A stretch of DNA of 64,000 nucleotides from Cricetomys ansorgei. Its lineage: Eukaryota > Chordata > Mammalia > Rodentia > Nesomyidae. This document shows, piece after piece, positions 10,221-21,498 of this stretch. The DNA is taken from assembly GCA_026225945.1 (NCBI GenBank), contig JAMJFZ010001133.1, positions 8,576,501 through 8,640,500 on the forward strand. The letters are read 5' to 3'. The first letter of the stretch is position 1. Each line of letters starts with the position of its first letter. The notes below the pieces were generated by a model. The model saw only the letters and a program-made list of their open reading frames with translations, ran no database searches and had not been told where the DNA came from. A program made the translations under genes and the position numbers.

Positions 10221-10425
10221 TAAATACAGTTTACACCATCTCTATAATGTTACCTATAAGATTGTTTTCAGGGCTGAGTGTTTGGTCCTATATAACCAGT
10301 TGATGTGCTCTTCCCTTGGGAAGCATTTTTTCCCACTCTCAGCTTTCCTCAGTTGCCTGTAGTTCTTTGTATAGGATTGAGACCTTGTGGGTACTCCTAC
10401 TCATTTTAGCATGTCTATCGTATAT
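10220..10425 (-). mobile_element. LINE-1 (Lx-type) 3' end, reverse
   Basis: 'tgttttcagggctgagtgtt', 'gatgtgctcttcccttggga', 'ctcagttgcctgtagttctt' and 'gcatgtctatcgtatattc' are hallmarks of a rodent LINE-1 3' untranslated region read in reverse. A second, homologous copy lies at 62040-62530. No ORF2 sequence remains. Confidence 0.8.
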
Positions 10426-11284
10426 TCACATTTTGAGAGGGTTTCCTAGGATAAATATAGTCAGCCATCCCCCTTTTATCAATTAGGCTCAGAATGATAA
10501 AATATAAACTATTGCTTTTAACCATGTGCAGAGAAGGCACCTAGAAGCATATTACTGATTCATAAAAAAACACAAAACAAGAGAAAGCAAAATGAACAAC
10601 AGCAACAAACACTAGAAAGGGGTGGGTGAGCTTTCAAAACATGTAAAGCTCCAAGACACATTTGTGACATATCTCAGCGGAATGTGCATCAGAGGGGAAA
10701 TAAAAGCTTGTCATTGCTCCGAAACTGTCTTTTCTAATTCAGTGCATCCATGTATTGTTATAAATCTGTTTCCCAATCTTACTTCCTCACTGAAAGTTAC
10801 AGGCACAAGAGAGCAAGCTCCACTGCTGTCTATCAGCTCAGATAAGGAAAGCTTTCAGCCGGACATGACACGGACAGCTTAATGAAAGGAGGCTAGGACA
10901 CATGCAAATGAGGAAAAGCAGGAAGGTAGTGACCACCTGTGCCATTTACACTGGACAGGAGGCAAGTGGCTGGTCCTGCATTTGTGTTTCCTTAAGTGAG
11001 GTCAGAAAGACTAAGGGAATAGATCACTTCCTATGATTTGGTCACAGAAACTGCTTCACATATATATAAACACAATGTATTTATCGCTAGTAAAGTGATT
11101 GGAGTCGTAATATTTATACATACGTGTGTGAGGTTACATACATATGAAATATATATGTATGCATATATATATAACATATAAGCAATATATGTATGTATGT
11201 ATGAGCAATTAGATGCTCATGTGAGTGTGAATGAAGAAGCCATAAGACAGTTTCAGTTGTCTTTCTGATCACTACCCACCTCAC
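10426..11284. other. Unique DNA with TA/TGTA-rich tract
   Basis: Mostly unique. A purine/pyrimidine-alternating tract rich in ATATG and TGTA units lies at about 11112-11205. No exon recognised. Confidence 0.55.
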
Positions 11285-11520
11285 CTTTTGAGACAGGGTC
11301 TAGAAACAAGAACCACAACTAAACTAAAAACTAGAAACTCATTGACTCAGCTAGGCTGGTTGGCTAGCAAGCTGCGGGCATCTTCTTGTATCTTCCCCTA
11401 TCTCTTACCCTGCCCCCTGCCCCTCAACACTGGGATTGCAGGCTTTTTATGTAAGTACTGGCCATCCAAGTTTGTCTATACAGTTGGCCAGTAAACACAT
11501 TGCCAACTGAACTCTCTTCC
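11285..11520 (-). mobile_element. B4/RSINE-type SINE, reverse
   Basis: 'ttgagacagggtctagaaac', 'cagctaggctggttggctag' and 'caacactgggattgcaggct' form the reverse B1-like arm. 'tttttatgtaagtactggcc' then leads to a degenerate ID head ('ccagtaaacacattgccaac'). Confidence 0.8.
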
Positions 11521-11549
11521 CATTATTTCCCATTGTGTTTGATTTATTG

Positions 11550-11690
11550 AGAAAATGTGTGAGTGGGTGGGTAGGTGCACATGTATGGAAGTCAGAGCAC
11601 AACTCGAAGGAGTCGGTTCTTCCATTGCCTGGGTTCCAAAGAATGAACTCCAGTTGTTAGGTATGGTGTTTACCCATAGAACTGGCCCTG
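11550..11690 (-). mobile_element. B3-like SINE, reverse
   Basis: 'gtatggaagtcagagcacaa', 'aggagtcggttcttccattg' and 'ttccaaagaatgaactccag' match the reverse B3 consensus. The head end is 'ttacccatagaactggccc'. Confidence 0.75.
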
Positions 11691-12784
11691 AAACGTTTTT
11701 TTTAAGATAAAAGCTATTGTGTATTTTTTCTTATTGATAAACGAAGATGATGAAGGCTCTCATCATAAAAATCTGTATCTTGTATTCTGGTTCTCTGCAG
11801 TAGAGACTTTTCCATGGAATAGATTCCGGGGGTGGAGACTGCTTTAAATTCCAGAATCAGTGACATTCCTATGGGATGAACTGAGAAATGTATTCAAAAG
11901 AAGCAAACATGTACCACCATGTGTTTCCCTGTTAGCTTTTTATTTTCACATGCCTACACTCCTTTTCAACTTCTCTGAAAGAAAAACAAAACAAACAAAA
12001 CAAATGGAAAGAACTTCCTGTCACAAGGTCACACATTCTTGACTGTGAACTCTGAGCAGAAGTACTCAAAATCTCAGGAGAAACTCAGACTTGTGAGAGA
12101 ATTACAGTGCTAACTTTGGGGAGAGGTGATAGCTAGGGAGAAATTGTTTTGGGGTATGAATATATGATTTAATTTCCCTACATACAGAACCCAATGACTG
12201 CTTCTTAAAGGGATTAGAGACCAGCAACCTTTTTCTTAAACATATTTGTGTCTAGTTTTTGAGAACCATCTTAATGTTTGGTAGCTGTGACCTCTAAAAC
12301 GCACAAATACTTTGTAAAAGTTCCTCAGACAAAAGAAATACAAAGAGTTTGCAGTTTCTATTTCAGGATCCATGATACCTTCAGGATTACTAGTGGGAGA
12401 GAAGCATGCCTTTCACCAATCACAAGCTAATTTGTATCTAATGTCACTTTGTATCCTCGGGGCATTTTGAAGCTTACATTCAAGGTTTCTGTCGGAATCA
12501 GAATTAGCAGAAAGATTAACGCTGTCACATCTTTCAAGTGCCATGGATGCATTCCTGTACTTCTTTTCTTAAGTCCATTTAAACCCACTGTTTCATCTCC
12601 AGATGTGGAAGATTCTGACCTCTATTCTCTCCTCTGTCTCTTTTGTTTTCTATTCTCATACTTACTCCTACAGAAAAAAAGTTAGGATGTTTTAAATTAA
12701 CTCACTCTTTCACTTGAACATTCGGAAAGCTCTGCTCCACCATCAAGTCAGTTCTCTTAAAAAGCAAAAATTAGAGGTATAGGA
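11691..12784. other. Unique DNA, nothing recognised
   Basis: About 1.1 kb without a recognised repeat or exon. An AAAC-rich stretch lies at 11980-12003. Confidence 0.55.
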
Positions 12785-13770
12785 AAGTAGGAGAGGATTT
12801 TATTTTATGTTATTTTTTCTTCTCTCATACAACTTATAGAATACATCCTGCCACCCACCTCCCCTCTCACCACCCCCCTATCTCCTCCCATCTCCCTCAG
12901 ATCTACCCCTCACCACCCACTAACATTCCCCCTTCTCTCCAGAAAAGAGCTGGTCCCCAGGGTTACAGCACAATCAGGGTATGGCATAGAGGATGGAACA
13001 AAGCCAGGCATCAATCCCTATATCAAGGGTGGGCCAGAGAGCCCAGCAAAAGAAAAAGGGTCTCAAGAGCTCCTAAAATGGTCAGAAACACTCCCACTCC
13101 AGCCTGAAGGAGTTTTTCAAAGACACCAATCTAGACAGCCGTGTGATGTATTTAGGGGATCCTACAGGTTCCGTGTCTATCCCTCCAATCTCTGTGGGCC
13201 TCTAAGGGTGCTAATCAGTGCTAATCTGGTGTCCTCAGCTCCTCTGGTCTCTGCCATCCCTTCTCTCCCTCTTCTGTGTGGTTACCAGATCTCTGCATGA
13301 TCTTTGGCCCTGGGCCTCTCCAAATGCTCCTCTCAGGTACTGGAGGGGGCCTCTCTGGTAAGGACTGGGTTAGGTATTGATCTATGAGCAGAGCATGGCA
13401 TCATTAGAAATCATTTCCAGGTTATCCATTCTCTAGTTCCTGTCCTGTCCTGCAGTTTCAGACAGGAGTTCCCTCCTTTGGCATGAAGTTCTGCCTTTCC
13501 ATTGTCAATGAGGATCTTGTAGGGTGGATAGGTCATAAGTCAGAGATTTTGTGGCTGGGATGGTATCCCATTCTCACCACTGGAATCCTTGCCTGGCCAC
13601 AGGAGATGGCCTGTTCAGACTCCCTATTCCCAATTATTAGAGATCCTTGCTACAGCCTCCCTCATAGATTCCTATGAGTAACCACTACACTGGGTCTCCT
13701 GATCCCCTTCTAATTGTCCCCCAGTTTTAATCGTCTCTCCATATATTTTCTCCTTCTATTCCTCTAGAGA
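12785..13770 (-). mobile_element. LINE-1-type 3' UTR sequence, reverse
   Basis: Reverse complement reads through 'gaacaggccatctcctgtgg', 'ggcaaggattccagtggtg' and 'cccagccacaaaatctctga', then a G-rich polypurine tract (CCC/CTCC-rich at 12850-12945 on plus) and an A-rich end with TAAAATAAAAT units at about 12790-12815. The layout fits an old rodent LINE-1 3' UTR with its G-rich stretch before the tail. No ORF2 remains. Family attribution rests on memory of rodent L1 consensus. Confidence 0.65.
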
Positions 13771-13829
13771 AAGGATTATTTTAAAATACATGGTTGTTGT
13801 TTTGGTTTTGCTGTTTCTAAATGATCAAG

Positions 13830-14530
13830 CTGTGAAGCTGCCTTCTATATTTTGTATGTTTATATCCAGAGATTTGTGCTGCTATCAACTTTCGCCAGAG
13901 AAGCTATTGTTGCTGTGGGTGATAGTTAATGCAGAGACACCTTACTGATAAGAACAAATGACTGTGAATGTTCGGACATAGGTGGGACATCTATTATCTA
14001 TATCAAATCTCGCTTCCTCCAATGCCTATGGAGGCCCAGGGAGTAGGGTGAGAAAGGGGACTGCAAGGATATAAGACCCAGAAGATGGGGAAGAATTCTG
14101 TGAAGGGCTGTCCTCTAGATTTGACATGGCTGCTGCACATATGAACTCACGGTCTCTGTGCTACCTACCTAAGGCCAGCATAAGATCAAGAGACTTCAAA
14201 GTTTTGAGATGGGAGGGGGTGGTCCTGGGGACCCAAACATTAGCTGAGGAACTATTGGCACTTCATAGTTTCTTGGGGCTGGGGACACAGTTTTTTTAAA
14301 AAGAATGTGGCCATTTGTGGGTTTCCTACATCCCAATGGATGACCATACACTTAAAAGCACATGGGGAACACTAACAGCACATGGTGAACTACAAAATTC
14401 ACTAATAAACACTATGGAAGGAGGAAATAAGTATAACAAGGTATCTGGGGAGTTGGAGCAGTGAGGATGGATATAATCAAGATACACTGTATACATACAT
14501 TAAATTAAAAAAAACCTTAAAAACGAAAAT
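13830..14530 (+). mobile_element. LINE-1 (Lx-type) 3' end
   Basis: 'ccagagaagctattgttgct', 'tagttaatgcagagacacct', 'ctccaatgcctatggaggcc', 'catatgaactcacggtctct', 'ggccagcataagatcaagag', 'tagctgaggaactattggca' and 'caagatacactgtatacata' follow the rodent LINE-1 3' end in order, finishing in an A-rich tail (14506-14540). It is 5' truncated. It lies head to head with the reverse LINE-1 sequence just upstream. Confidence 0.85.
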
Positions 14531-14540
14531 AAAAAATTAA

Positions 14541-14907
14541 GAGGAAATACATATAAATGGTGATGGTAGCTCTCTCTAAATTTAGGATTGAATATGCACT
14601 GTGTTCAATGAGGTCAGCTCATTTTCTTCTTCCATTTACTTTATATAAATGACAAAATCATCCCAAGTTGTATGAATTATTGATCAAAGTCACTGTAATA
14701 AATCTATGGTTACACAAATAAACAGACCAGTAGCACAATATATAACCTTAGAAGTAAATGAATGTGTTAGTAAATAACAGATAGACTAAAGGATAAGTCA
14801 GCACATAGTTTATATTATCAACAATAGTTTGATAAGTAGGAACATGTACAGATCAAAATTCTTGCTCATTTTCTATAAGAAAACACAATTTTATACTAAA
14901 TTACCAA
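14541..14907. other. AT-rich unique DNA
   Basis: Nothing recognised. Confidence 0.5.
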
Positions 14908-15090
14908 GCATTAATGATATGCTCATCCTGCAAGCCTGAAGATCTGAGTTTGATTTCTGTAACCAAAGGTAGAGGGAAAGAATTGATTTCCCAAGATTAC
15001 TTTTTGGCTTGCATGCATGCATATCATAATATACCTGCACTCATGCAAAACACCTGTATCACACATAAACACCAGTAATAAATATATTTA
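14908..15090 (+). mobile_element. B3-like SINE
   Basis: 'cctgcaagcctgaagatctg' with 'agtttgatttctgtaacc' as box B region, 'gagggaaagaattgatttcc', 'ctgcactcatgcaaaacacc' and an AT-rich tail (aataaatatatttaat). Old copy. Confidence 0.65.
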
Positions 15091-15192
15091 ATGCAGAATA
15101 AGTGAGAATTTTACCGGTGGCATAACATATGATATAATAAATCATTAAAGATCCTGATTCATTAGTATCAGTGACAGTAATAGTATGAAACT

Positions 15193-15197
<5 letters not shown>

Positions 15198-15232
<35 letters not shown>

Positions 15233-15236
15233 TGTA
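15198..15236. repeat. (TG)n microsatellite
   Basis: About 19 TG units with one A interruption. Confidence 0.97.
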
Positions 15237-16082
15237 GTGCAAAGTGTCACAAATGTGTAGCATTGGCTCTACAACTGTCTGCTCCATAGCCCTAGATAAA
15301 ACCCTTTAAATTATTACTTGGCAATGGAAGCTCTCCGTAAACAAAGGGATATTTCTGTAATGAATTTCTTTAATAAATGCTTTGAAAGCTAGGTGAAGAA
15401 ATGAGTTAGAACACCACACAGGAGGTGAATAGATCCTGCAAAGTAGGGAGTTGTTGAGTAAGCAGGTGAGAAGCGATGAGCTTGGCACTGCGGTGAGAGG
15501 TCAGAGGTGTGGGAAGTGCTGGTCAGGCATCATCGGGTCCAGAGGAAAGCCAGCACTGGGAACCACTAAATGCCTTGCATACTCTAAGTATAAACTATTC
15601 TTCCTCATACCTATGCCAATTATGTCTTTTTATGGCTATGGAAAGGTCCAAAGCAGTGTATATAATTTGTCAAGAGAAGTAGTGGGTTGAATAGGGTTTC
15701 TGCTGAAGTTGACTTTCAGGCCCATGTTCTCCTCACACAGTGAAATGTCTCTTGTGAAGCAGAGAATACGTGCTCCACCTTGTAACAGCTCTCCTAATAA
15801 AATAAGACAAGAGATTGGCTTTACAAAAACAGTGGGATTTAATCGATTGAGTATACTTATGATGTTAAGGAACATATTTAAGATGATTTTTTTTCTTTTG
15901 TTAATGATATACTAGTCCTGATAGAGACAGGACAACAAAGAAAATTACTTTGACAGGATCACAGTACGGTAGAAAACAATGGGATGTAAGGCCAAGTTAA
16001 AGTACCAGTCTGCAGAGATGACTGCGTCCCCTCTGAAGGAGAGGAGCAATATTTCTTTATTTTGATTTAATTTGACCTTTGT
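15237..16082. other. Unique DNA, origin unclear
   Basis: Overlapping open frames of 60-79 codons occur on both strands (15451-15915), but none matches a family I know. They overlap head-on, which argues against coding. No repeat recognised. Confidence 0.45.
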
Positions 16083-16165
16083 ACATTGTCCTTGGGATTG
16101 GACTCAGAACCTTGCACCTACTAGGAGTCTACCACTTAGCTCTATGCCTAGTCCAAGAAGAACAG
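16083..16165 (-). mobile_element. ID-related SINE fragment, reverse
   Basis: 'tccttgggattggactcaga', 'accttgcacctactaggag' and 'tctaccacttagctctatgc' match the reverse ID head 'ctggggattgaacccagggcct...tgctaggcaagtgctctaccactgagct'. Confidence 0.65.
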
Positions 16166-16278
16166 GAAGAAAGAATAAATAGGAGAAACAAAATTTGGAA
16201 TCTGGAGAAGAAACAGAATCATGGAGTGGGATCTGATAGTCTGATAGACGTTACACTCAGTCCTCTTGTGTCTGAAAT

Positions 16279-16630
16279 GAATACATTAGTTACATTACTG
16301 TGACCAGGGAATCTGAGAGAACAGCACAAGGGGAAAAAGGACTTATTTTTGTTCATAGTTTCAGCGTTTCAGCATGTGGGTTGTTGATACCATGTACTTG
16401 CAAAAACATTTTGATGGAGGAGTATGTAGCAGGTAGATGGGAGGCGGACAGCAGGACAAAAAGCGGCAAGGACACAACATCTCGATGTGGTCCAAGGACC
16501 TACTCCCCTAACTAGTTTCTACCATCTAAAGTTTGTAGGCTGTTCCAAAAGAGCACCACTACTACGGATCAGGAGTTCAAATTAATAGATTGACTATAGT
16601 GAATATTTTTAAGCCATGATATAAGTCAGC
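16279..16630 (-). mobile_element. MaLR-type LTR, reverse
   Basis: 'cattagttacattactgtga', 'caaggggaaaaaggacttat', 'tttgttcatagtttcagcg', 'caaggacctactcccctaac' and the end 'ttttaagccatgata' follow the reverse rodent MaLR pattern 'attagttac...ctgtgac...ggaggatttatttggctcatggtttcag...'. Strongly diverged, no TSD found. A relative in the same orientation is at 40535-40945. Confidence 0.7.
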
Positions 16631-17062
16631 CAAATCTCTAAGCTTTAATAACTGACCCCAGTTGTTAATATCAATGGATTTCTAGATACCTGGAAAACTG
16701 GTAACATACAGTTGGTGTGGCTGAGGTTGTTTTCAGAAGAGATGAGCAAACTCATTGGAAAAATTTACTCTGAAGGTGGGCAGCACATTCTTTGGGCTGC
16801 AGGACAACATGAGTCTTGATGAGCTGTGTGTTTGTCAGTTGGGTACCAGGCTTCACAGTCTTCAGTCTTGGAACACTACTTTGTACCAGTAGAACACCAA
16901 GGGGGCTTCCAGGCCTCACAGGGGAACAACACTGGTAACCTCTTGTTCTCAGACTTCTATCTTTATCTGAGCAGAAACAGGTTTCTTTGTCTTTCAAGGC
17001 TGCTTCTGACCCCTTTGTGAAACAAGTCAGTCTATAATTGTCAGAGCTGATATTGTAAATCC
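16631..17062. other. Unique DNA
   Basis: Open frames on both strands (16752-17168 minus, 16826-17020 plus) overlap each other and run into the TG/CA repeat. I regard them as chance. Confidence 0.45.
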
Positions 17063-17175
17063 AAGTGTGTGTGTATGTGTGTGCATGTGTGTATGCACAC
17101 ACATACCCATGTGTGTATAAATATGTGTAATGGAATATGTGTGTGTGCACACACACAAACACACACACATATGTA
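17063..17175. repeat. TG/CA compound repeat with perfect palindrome
   Basis: TG-rich and CA-rich runs alternate twice. A 20-bp perfect palindrome (tgtgtgtgtg joined to cacacacaca) spans 17138-17157. It could form Z-DNA or a cruciform. Confidence 0.9.
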
Positions 17176-18873
17176 AGCTTTGTAATGTAGTATAAGTGGA
17201 TGAAACTGTATTTTTTAAAAAACAGAGGAGTTCTAGGTTATGAAATGATCACCAATAAGCCCACGAACATAGAAAAATAGTTTTCACTGAAAGCTAATTG
17301 AATGCATGATGGCATAGTGAACACCTTAATACAAGGAAGAATCCAGAAGCTTTGTGTCACGTGTAGAAATCTTTTTTAATAGAAACAGTTTGTACGTAGT
17401 TTATTCTTTGTGTAATAAAGCATTCTAGACTTAACTTTATATCATGAATGACAAACGTAAAGCAGAACGTGCTATTGCTTCTACCCGTAGGCAGCACTAC
17501 CCATCAATCTCTTGCACTCAGTCGTTAATCAAACCAAAAGGCCCAGCCCCTGAGCCCTTTCTAACTCAGTTTTCTAGGCGAGCATATTATTTGCAACACT
17601 ACCTCAGACCCGTTTGTTACACTTGATATATTATAAATATTTTACATTGACAATTTTATAATAATAGCATTGATCTTTCTGACGGGACTGGCTTGCCTTT
17701 TTAAGCAATATTTTTAATGTAGAATACTCTCATCACTGAACTTACTTAAGGCTATTAGAACTTAAAGGATGAATACAGATATATAGCAAATATATCTAAA
17801 TATTTTTCTCAAAATACGAATATGAACATATTTTAATGAATCCGTTACAAGACTCAACAATGTATACACCAACAAAGAATGAGAGGAAATGAACAACAGG
17901 AGACTGCTTAACTCACACCAAAATCCCTGTAGTTAGAACCTCTTTGGCTTTGTAAGCTAGCTGACATTAAATCCCTGTGAACTCTATTTGCTGCCACTAC
18001 AGCAGAGCAATGTGTTCTCTAAGTACTGCCATTGGGAAGATATATTGTACCCCATAACAGCCATCAAGTTTTCATTTGCTAAACTTTTGAGTCAACTAAG
18101 GCAGGCAAAATGTATCTTGAGTGCTAAGTAGAAAAAGAAATGCCATTTTTGAAAAATAAGTACTTGATTTTCTGCACATTTTGGGGTCTTCAACTTTTTC
18201 TGTTAAATAAAAAGCTTAAATTAATACAAGAGAACAATAATCCCTAAAACTGTAAACGAAGGAAGTTTCCAATTTCCAATAGACTTATAAGATCTTCTTT
18301 CATGGTTTGTATTGAAAGATACCTCCTCCTCTGTATGGGCTTTCGTATTTACTTTCCTCTTAAAATTTGTAGGTTATTTTCTAAAACAATCTGAAAAAGT
18401 CCACAGCCCAGTCTGAAATTATCAAGTGACTCCGTGTAAGCAAGAAAAAAACAATCAGTATACATGCTAACCTCATGTTTAAACCAGAGTTTAGTCATCT
18501 GAAAGTTTGCAAATGCTCAGATTTGGAATTAGGTAATCCTGAAAAACAAATGAAAAGAGGAATTATTTTCGTAAGGAATTATTTTTGATGGAAGGAGGAT
18601 ACCATCAAGTCAGAAAGGATTAACAGACATCAGTTGTATTACTTTATTTTGTATCTAGTAACATAGTCCCATATAAACTATTTCCTCTAGCCTCTCCATT
18701 TGACCCTAACTTGTCTAAGCCTAGAGGAATTGGCAAGCTTTCTCTCCTGTCATTGAACTCCATGTGAACACAAATGTGTTGGAATTCACACAGATCAGAG
18801 ATTTTTGACCTAAGTATGTGAAAAACAGAGGAAAAACGTCAGGAATTTGAAATAGAAGTATCAGATGAGATTG

Positions 18874-18875
<2 letters not shown>
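17176..18875. other. 1.7 kb unique AT-rich DNA
   Basis: No recognised repeat over the whole stretch, which is unusual beside the SINE density elsewhere. Only short open frames, for example 17444-17626 plus, with no recognised product. Confidence 0.5.

Positions 18876-18912
<37 letters not shown>
18876..18912. repeat. (TG)n microsatellite
   Basis: About 18 TG units. Confidence 0.97.
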
Positions 18913-18914
<2 letters not shown>

Positions 18915-19816
18915 ATCATTCCTGTAAGGAAGCTTAAGATACAGGACTTTGTAAAGGTAGGAGAAATACTCCAGCCTGTGGGGAAGCCTTAAAGATAAGG
19001 AAGAACACAACTCAAAACCTTCAGAAAGTTTCTGAAACTGACCAGACTAAGTTCCTCCTTCCCCCAGTTATATAAGCAGTCAGAATTCCTGAGAGGCTTC
19101 TCAGACAAGCTGAGCTGTATAAAAGACAAGTTATATTGAGCTGCCTGCAGTATGTGCAGCGTACTCCAAGTTTCCAGATTTCGTGAGCCATCAGCATGCT
19201 AGGGTGGGCTTTTGGTGATGCAACTATTTGAGGCATTTCTACCGCTGTAAATATCCCCTAATCCATACACCTGAAAGCAAGTCCCCCGAAACTCATTGAT
19301 TCAAGTTGGAGTTGGACATTGGTGATATGGTTTTTTTTATCTGAGGCAACTATGCTTGTTCATGTCTCCTCAGGAATAGTGTGTTGTAAGAGTTTATCAG
19401 ATATTAATAAAGCTGCTATTAAAAACGAAAATGTTTAGAAAGGAAGTGTAGAAACCCAGAATTTGAAATATCCAGTGACTTATAATCTCAAAGGTGAGAG
19501 ACAAAGATCCTGAGGAAATTCTTCACATACCACTCTAATGACTCCTGCTTTAGAAAAAGACATATAATTTGGTGAAATTGAACCCCTAGCATTCTCATTC
19601 CTGAAATGTCTTATTTATATTACATCTAGCCATTGTTTAAGCAAAGTTGGAAAATTTGTGTATTATGATTACAGAGGCAAGAATAAAACTCATTTCACTT
19701 GTACTAAGTTTTATAAATGTTCATTCAAATTTTGTTGGTTTGAAAAATGCTCTGAATCTTCTATTATCTTACTTGACCAGTTCTTTTATTTAGAAAAGAG
19801 GTCTCTTTCATTCATA
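18913..19816. other. Unique DNA
   Basis: Nothing recognised. Confidence 0.5.
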
Positions 19817-19982
19817 TTCTCTGTCTCTGTCTATCTATCTATCTCTATCTGTCTGTCTGTCTTTGTATCTATCTATCATCTATCTGACTATCTTTATCTT
19901 TCTATCTATTTATCTATCTATATCTATTATCTGTCTATCCATCTATCATCTATTATCTCTATCTCTTTCTCTCTCTCTCCCA
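19817..19982. repeat. (CTAT)n/(CTGT)n complex tetranucleotide repeat
   Basis: Interrupted CTAT, CTGT and CATC units grading into CT units, directly upstream of the LTR target site. Long open frames here (19658-20051) are artefacts of the repeat. Confidence 0.95.
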
Positions 19983-19986
19983 CTCC

Positions 19987-20147
19987 ATGCCTGTGGTTAT
20001 TTAATAAGAATGGCCCCCATACATTCATTTATTTGCATGCTTAATCAATAGGGAGAGGCAGCTTTTAAAAGGATTAGAAGCTTGGCCATTTTGAGGAGCC
20101 TGTCGCTGCAGGTGGGCTTTCAGAGTTCAGAAGCCCAAGCCCAGTGG

Positions 20148-20200
<53 letters not shown>

Positions 20201-20451
20201 TCTCTCTCTTTCTCTTCCTCCCTCCCTTCCTCCCTCCCTCCCTCCTCGCCCCCTATTTCTCCGGATCCAGATGTAAAACTTTCAACTATTTCTCCAATAC
20301 CAAGTCTGCCTGCATGCTGCTATGCTCCCTGCCATGATGATAATGGACTATGCCTCTGAAACTGTAATTAAGCACCAATTAAATTCTTTTAAAGAGTTGC
20401 TGTGGTCATGGTGTCTCTTCACAGCAATAGAGCAGTGACTAAGTCAATGCC
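19987..20451 (+). mobile_element. ORR1-like MaLR solo LTR with intact TSD
   Basis: LTR body 19992-20446 begins TGTGGTTATT and ends GACTAAGTCA. The perfect 5-bp direct repeat atgcc flanks it (19987-19991 and 20447-20451). The 3' half carries ORR1-type hallmarks: 'tgcctgcatgctgctatgct', 'gatgataatggactatgcct', 'ctgaaactgtaa', 'caattaaattcttttaaaga' and 'gtggtcatggtgtctcttca'. A CT/CCTT expansion (20153-20246) replaces the middle. No internal proviral region. Confidence 0.92.
20153..20246. repeat. (CT)n/(CCTT)n expansion inside the LTR
   Basis: About 30 CT units with two interruptions, then CCTT/CCCT units. It lies within the ORR1-like LTR, so it post-dates that insertion. The serine/leucine-rich open frames across it are artefacts. 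Confidence 0.95.
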
Positions 20452-20687
20452 CCACCATCCATTCCTGTATGAACAATATTCAACCCATACACTAGTAATC
20501 TTTTTTTTTTTTATTTCTTCCAAGTTTGTGGACATGCAGTGATTAGTTCTGCATTTTTATTGTATATTTTTATGATTTGTGTATTTCATATAGTCAATTG
20601 TTTATTGTGAACTTTCAGCCTCATTTATGACAGTATCATTTCAACATTCTTAAAGAGTCTCACAGATCTACTCTGTTGGGAATTATG

Positions 20688-20795
20688 TACAGGTGTGGCA
20701 GAATACACCTGTAACCCCAGCACTTATGATGGTTGAAGCATAAAAGTTGTCAGTTCACATCCAACCAGCTCAAACTACATACTAAAATCCTTTCA
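20688..20795 (+). mobile_element. Old B1 SINE fragment
   Basis: 'caggtgtggcagaatacacc', 'tgtaaccccagcacttatga' and 'gtcagttcacatccaacca' match the B1 5' half. The 3' half is degraded. Confidence 0.7.
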
Positions 20796-21321
20796 CGCAC
20801 TCCCACTTCACATACAAAGAGGGTAGGTGATATAGAAATCATCTTATAGTTTCTCTAGTTCGCAAAAAGTGTGTGCTCCGGTCAGGCTAATTCTATATCA
20901 TCCAATGTAGCTAACAAGATCGAGTGCATACTTAAGCAAATTGTTAAGAAAATAGACACTCACAATTCTTTATGTTGGCCTCATAGGAAGACACAGGTTA
21001 TCAGATTTGTGTTACAAATTAACGGAGTCACCTGCACTGCTTTATGGTTTTTATTGTGTATCTAGATAAACAGTATTTCCAAGAAGTTGGTGACTAAAGG
21101 AGAAATTACTTAGCCTACAAAAATGAGTAGATTAAAGATAAGATTAGTAATGGTTTTAAACACATGCATATATACATACAAGGATTAGAGGTTCAAAGTA
21201 TGATTGGAAATGAGTTACAAGGGCCAGAGAAATCACTTCTCATTAAATAAAATCTATATGAGTTGGCTTTGGTTGAGAAGGCATTTACTACAGATTAACT
21301 AACCCCTGATGAACTAAGATT
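20796..21321. other. Unique DNA
   Basis: Nothing recognised. Confidence 0.5.
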
Positions 21322-21498
21322 TTGAATTTTCCTCTGGGCAGTGGAGGCACAAGCCTTTAATCCCAGCATTCAGGAGGCAGAGGCAGGTGCATTCTCTGTG
21401 AGTTCCAGGCCAGTCTGGTCTACAGAGTGAGTTCCAGGACAGCCAGAGGTACAGAGAAACCCTGTTTTGAAAAACCAAAAACAAACATTGAATTTTCC
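21322..21498 (+). mobile_element. Full-length B1 SINE with perfect 11-bp TSD
   Basis: Body 21333-21487: 'gcctttaatcccagcattca', 'ggaggcagaggcaggtgcat', 'tgagttccaggccagtctgg', 'gagttccaggacagccagag', then an A-rich tail. Perfect target duplication ttgaattttcc at 21322-21332 and 21488-21498. One of the best preserved SINEs in the window, so comparatively young. Confidence 0.97.

Noticed and set aside
15451..15915. Possible exon or retrocopy suggested by several 60-79 codon frames
   Set aside because: Frames overlap in opposite directions, no known peptide, no poly(A), no splice sites and no TSD seen.
19658..20359. Serine/leucine/isoleucine-rich frames
   Set aside because: They are translations of the CTAT/CT microsatellites and the LTR, not genes.
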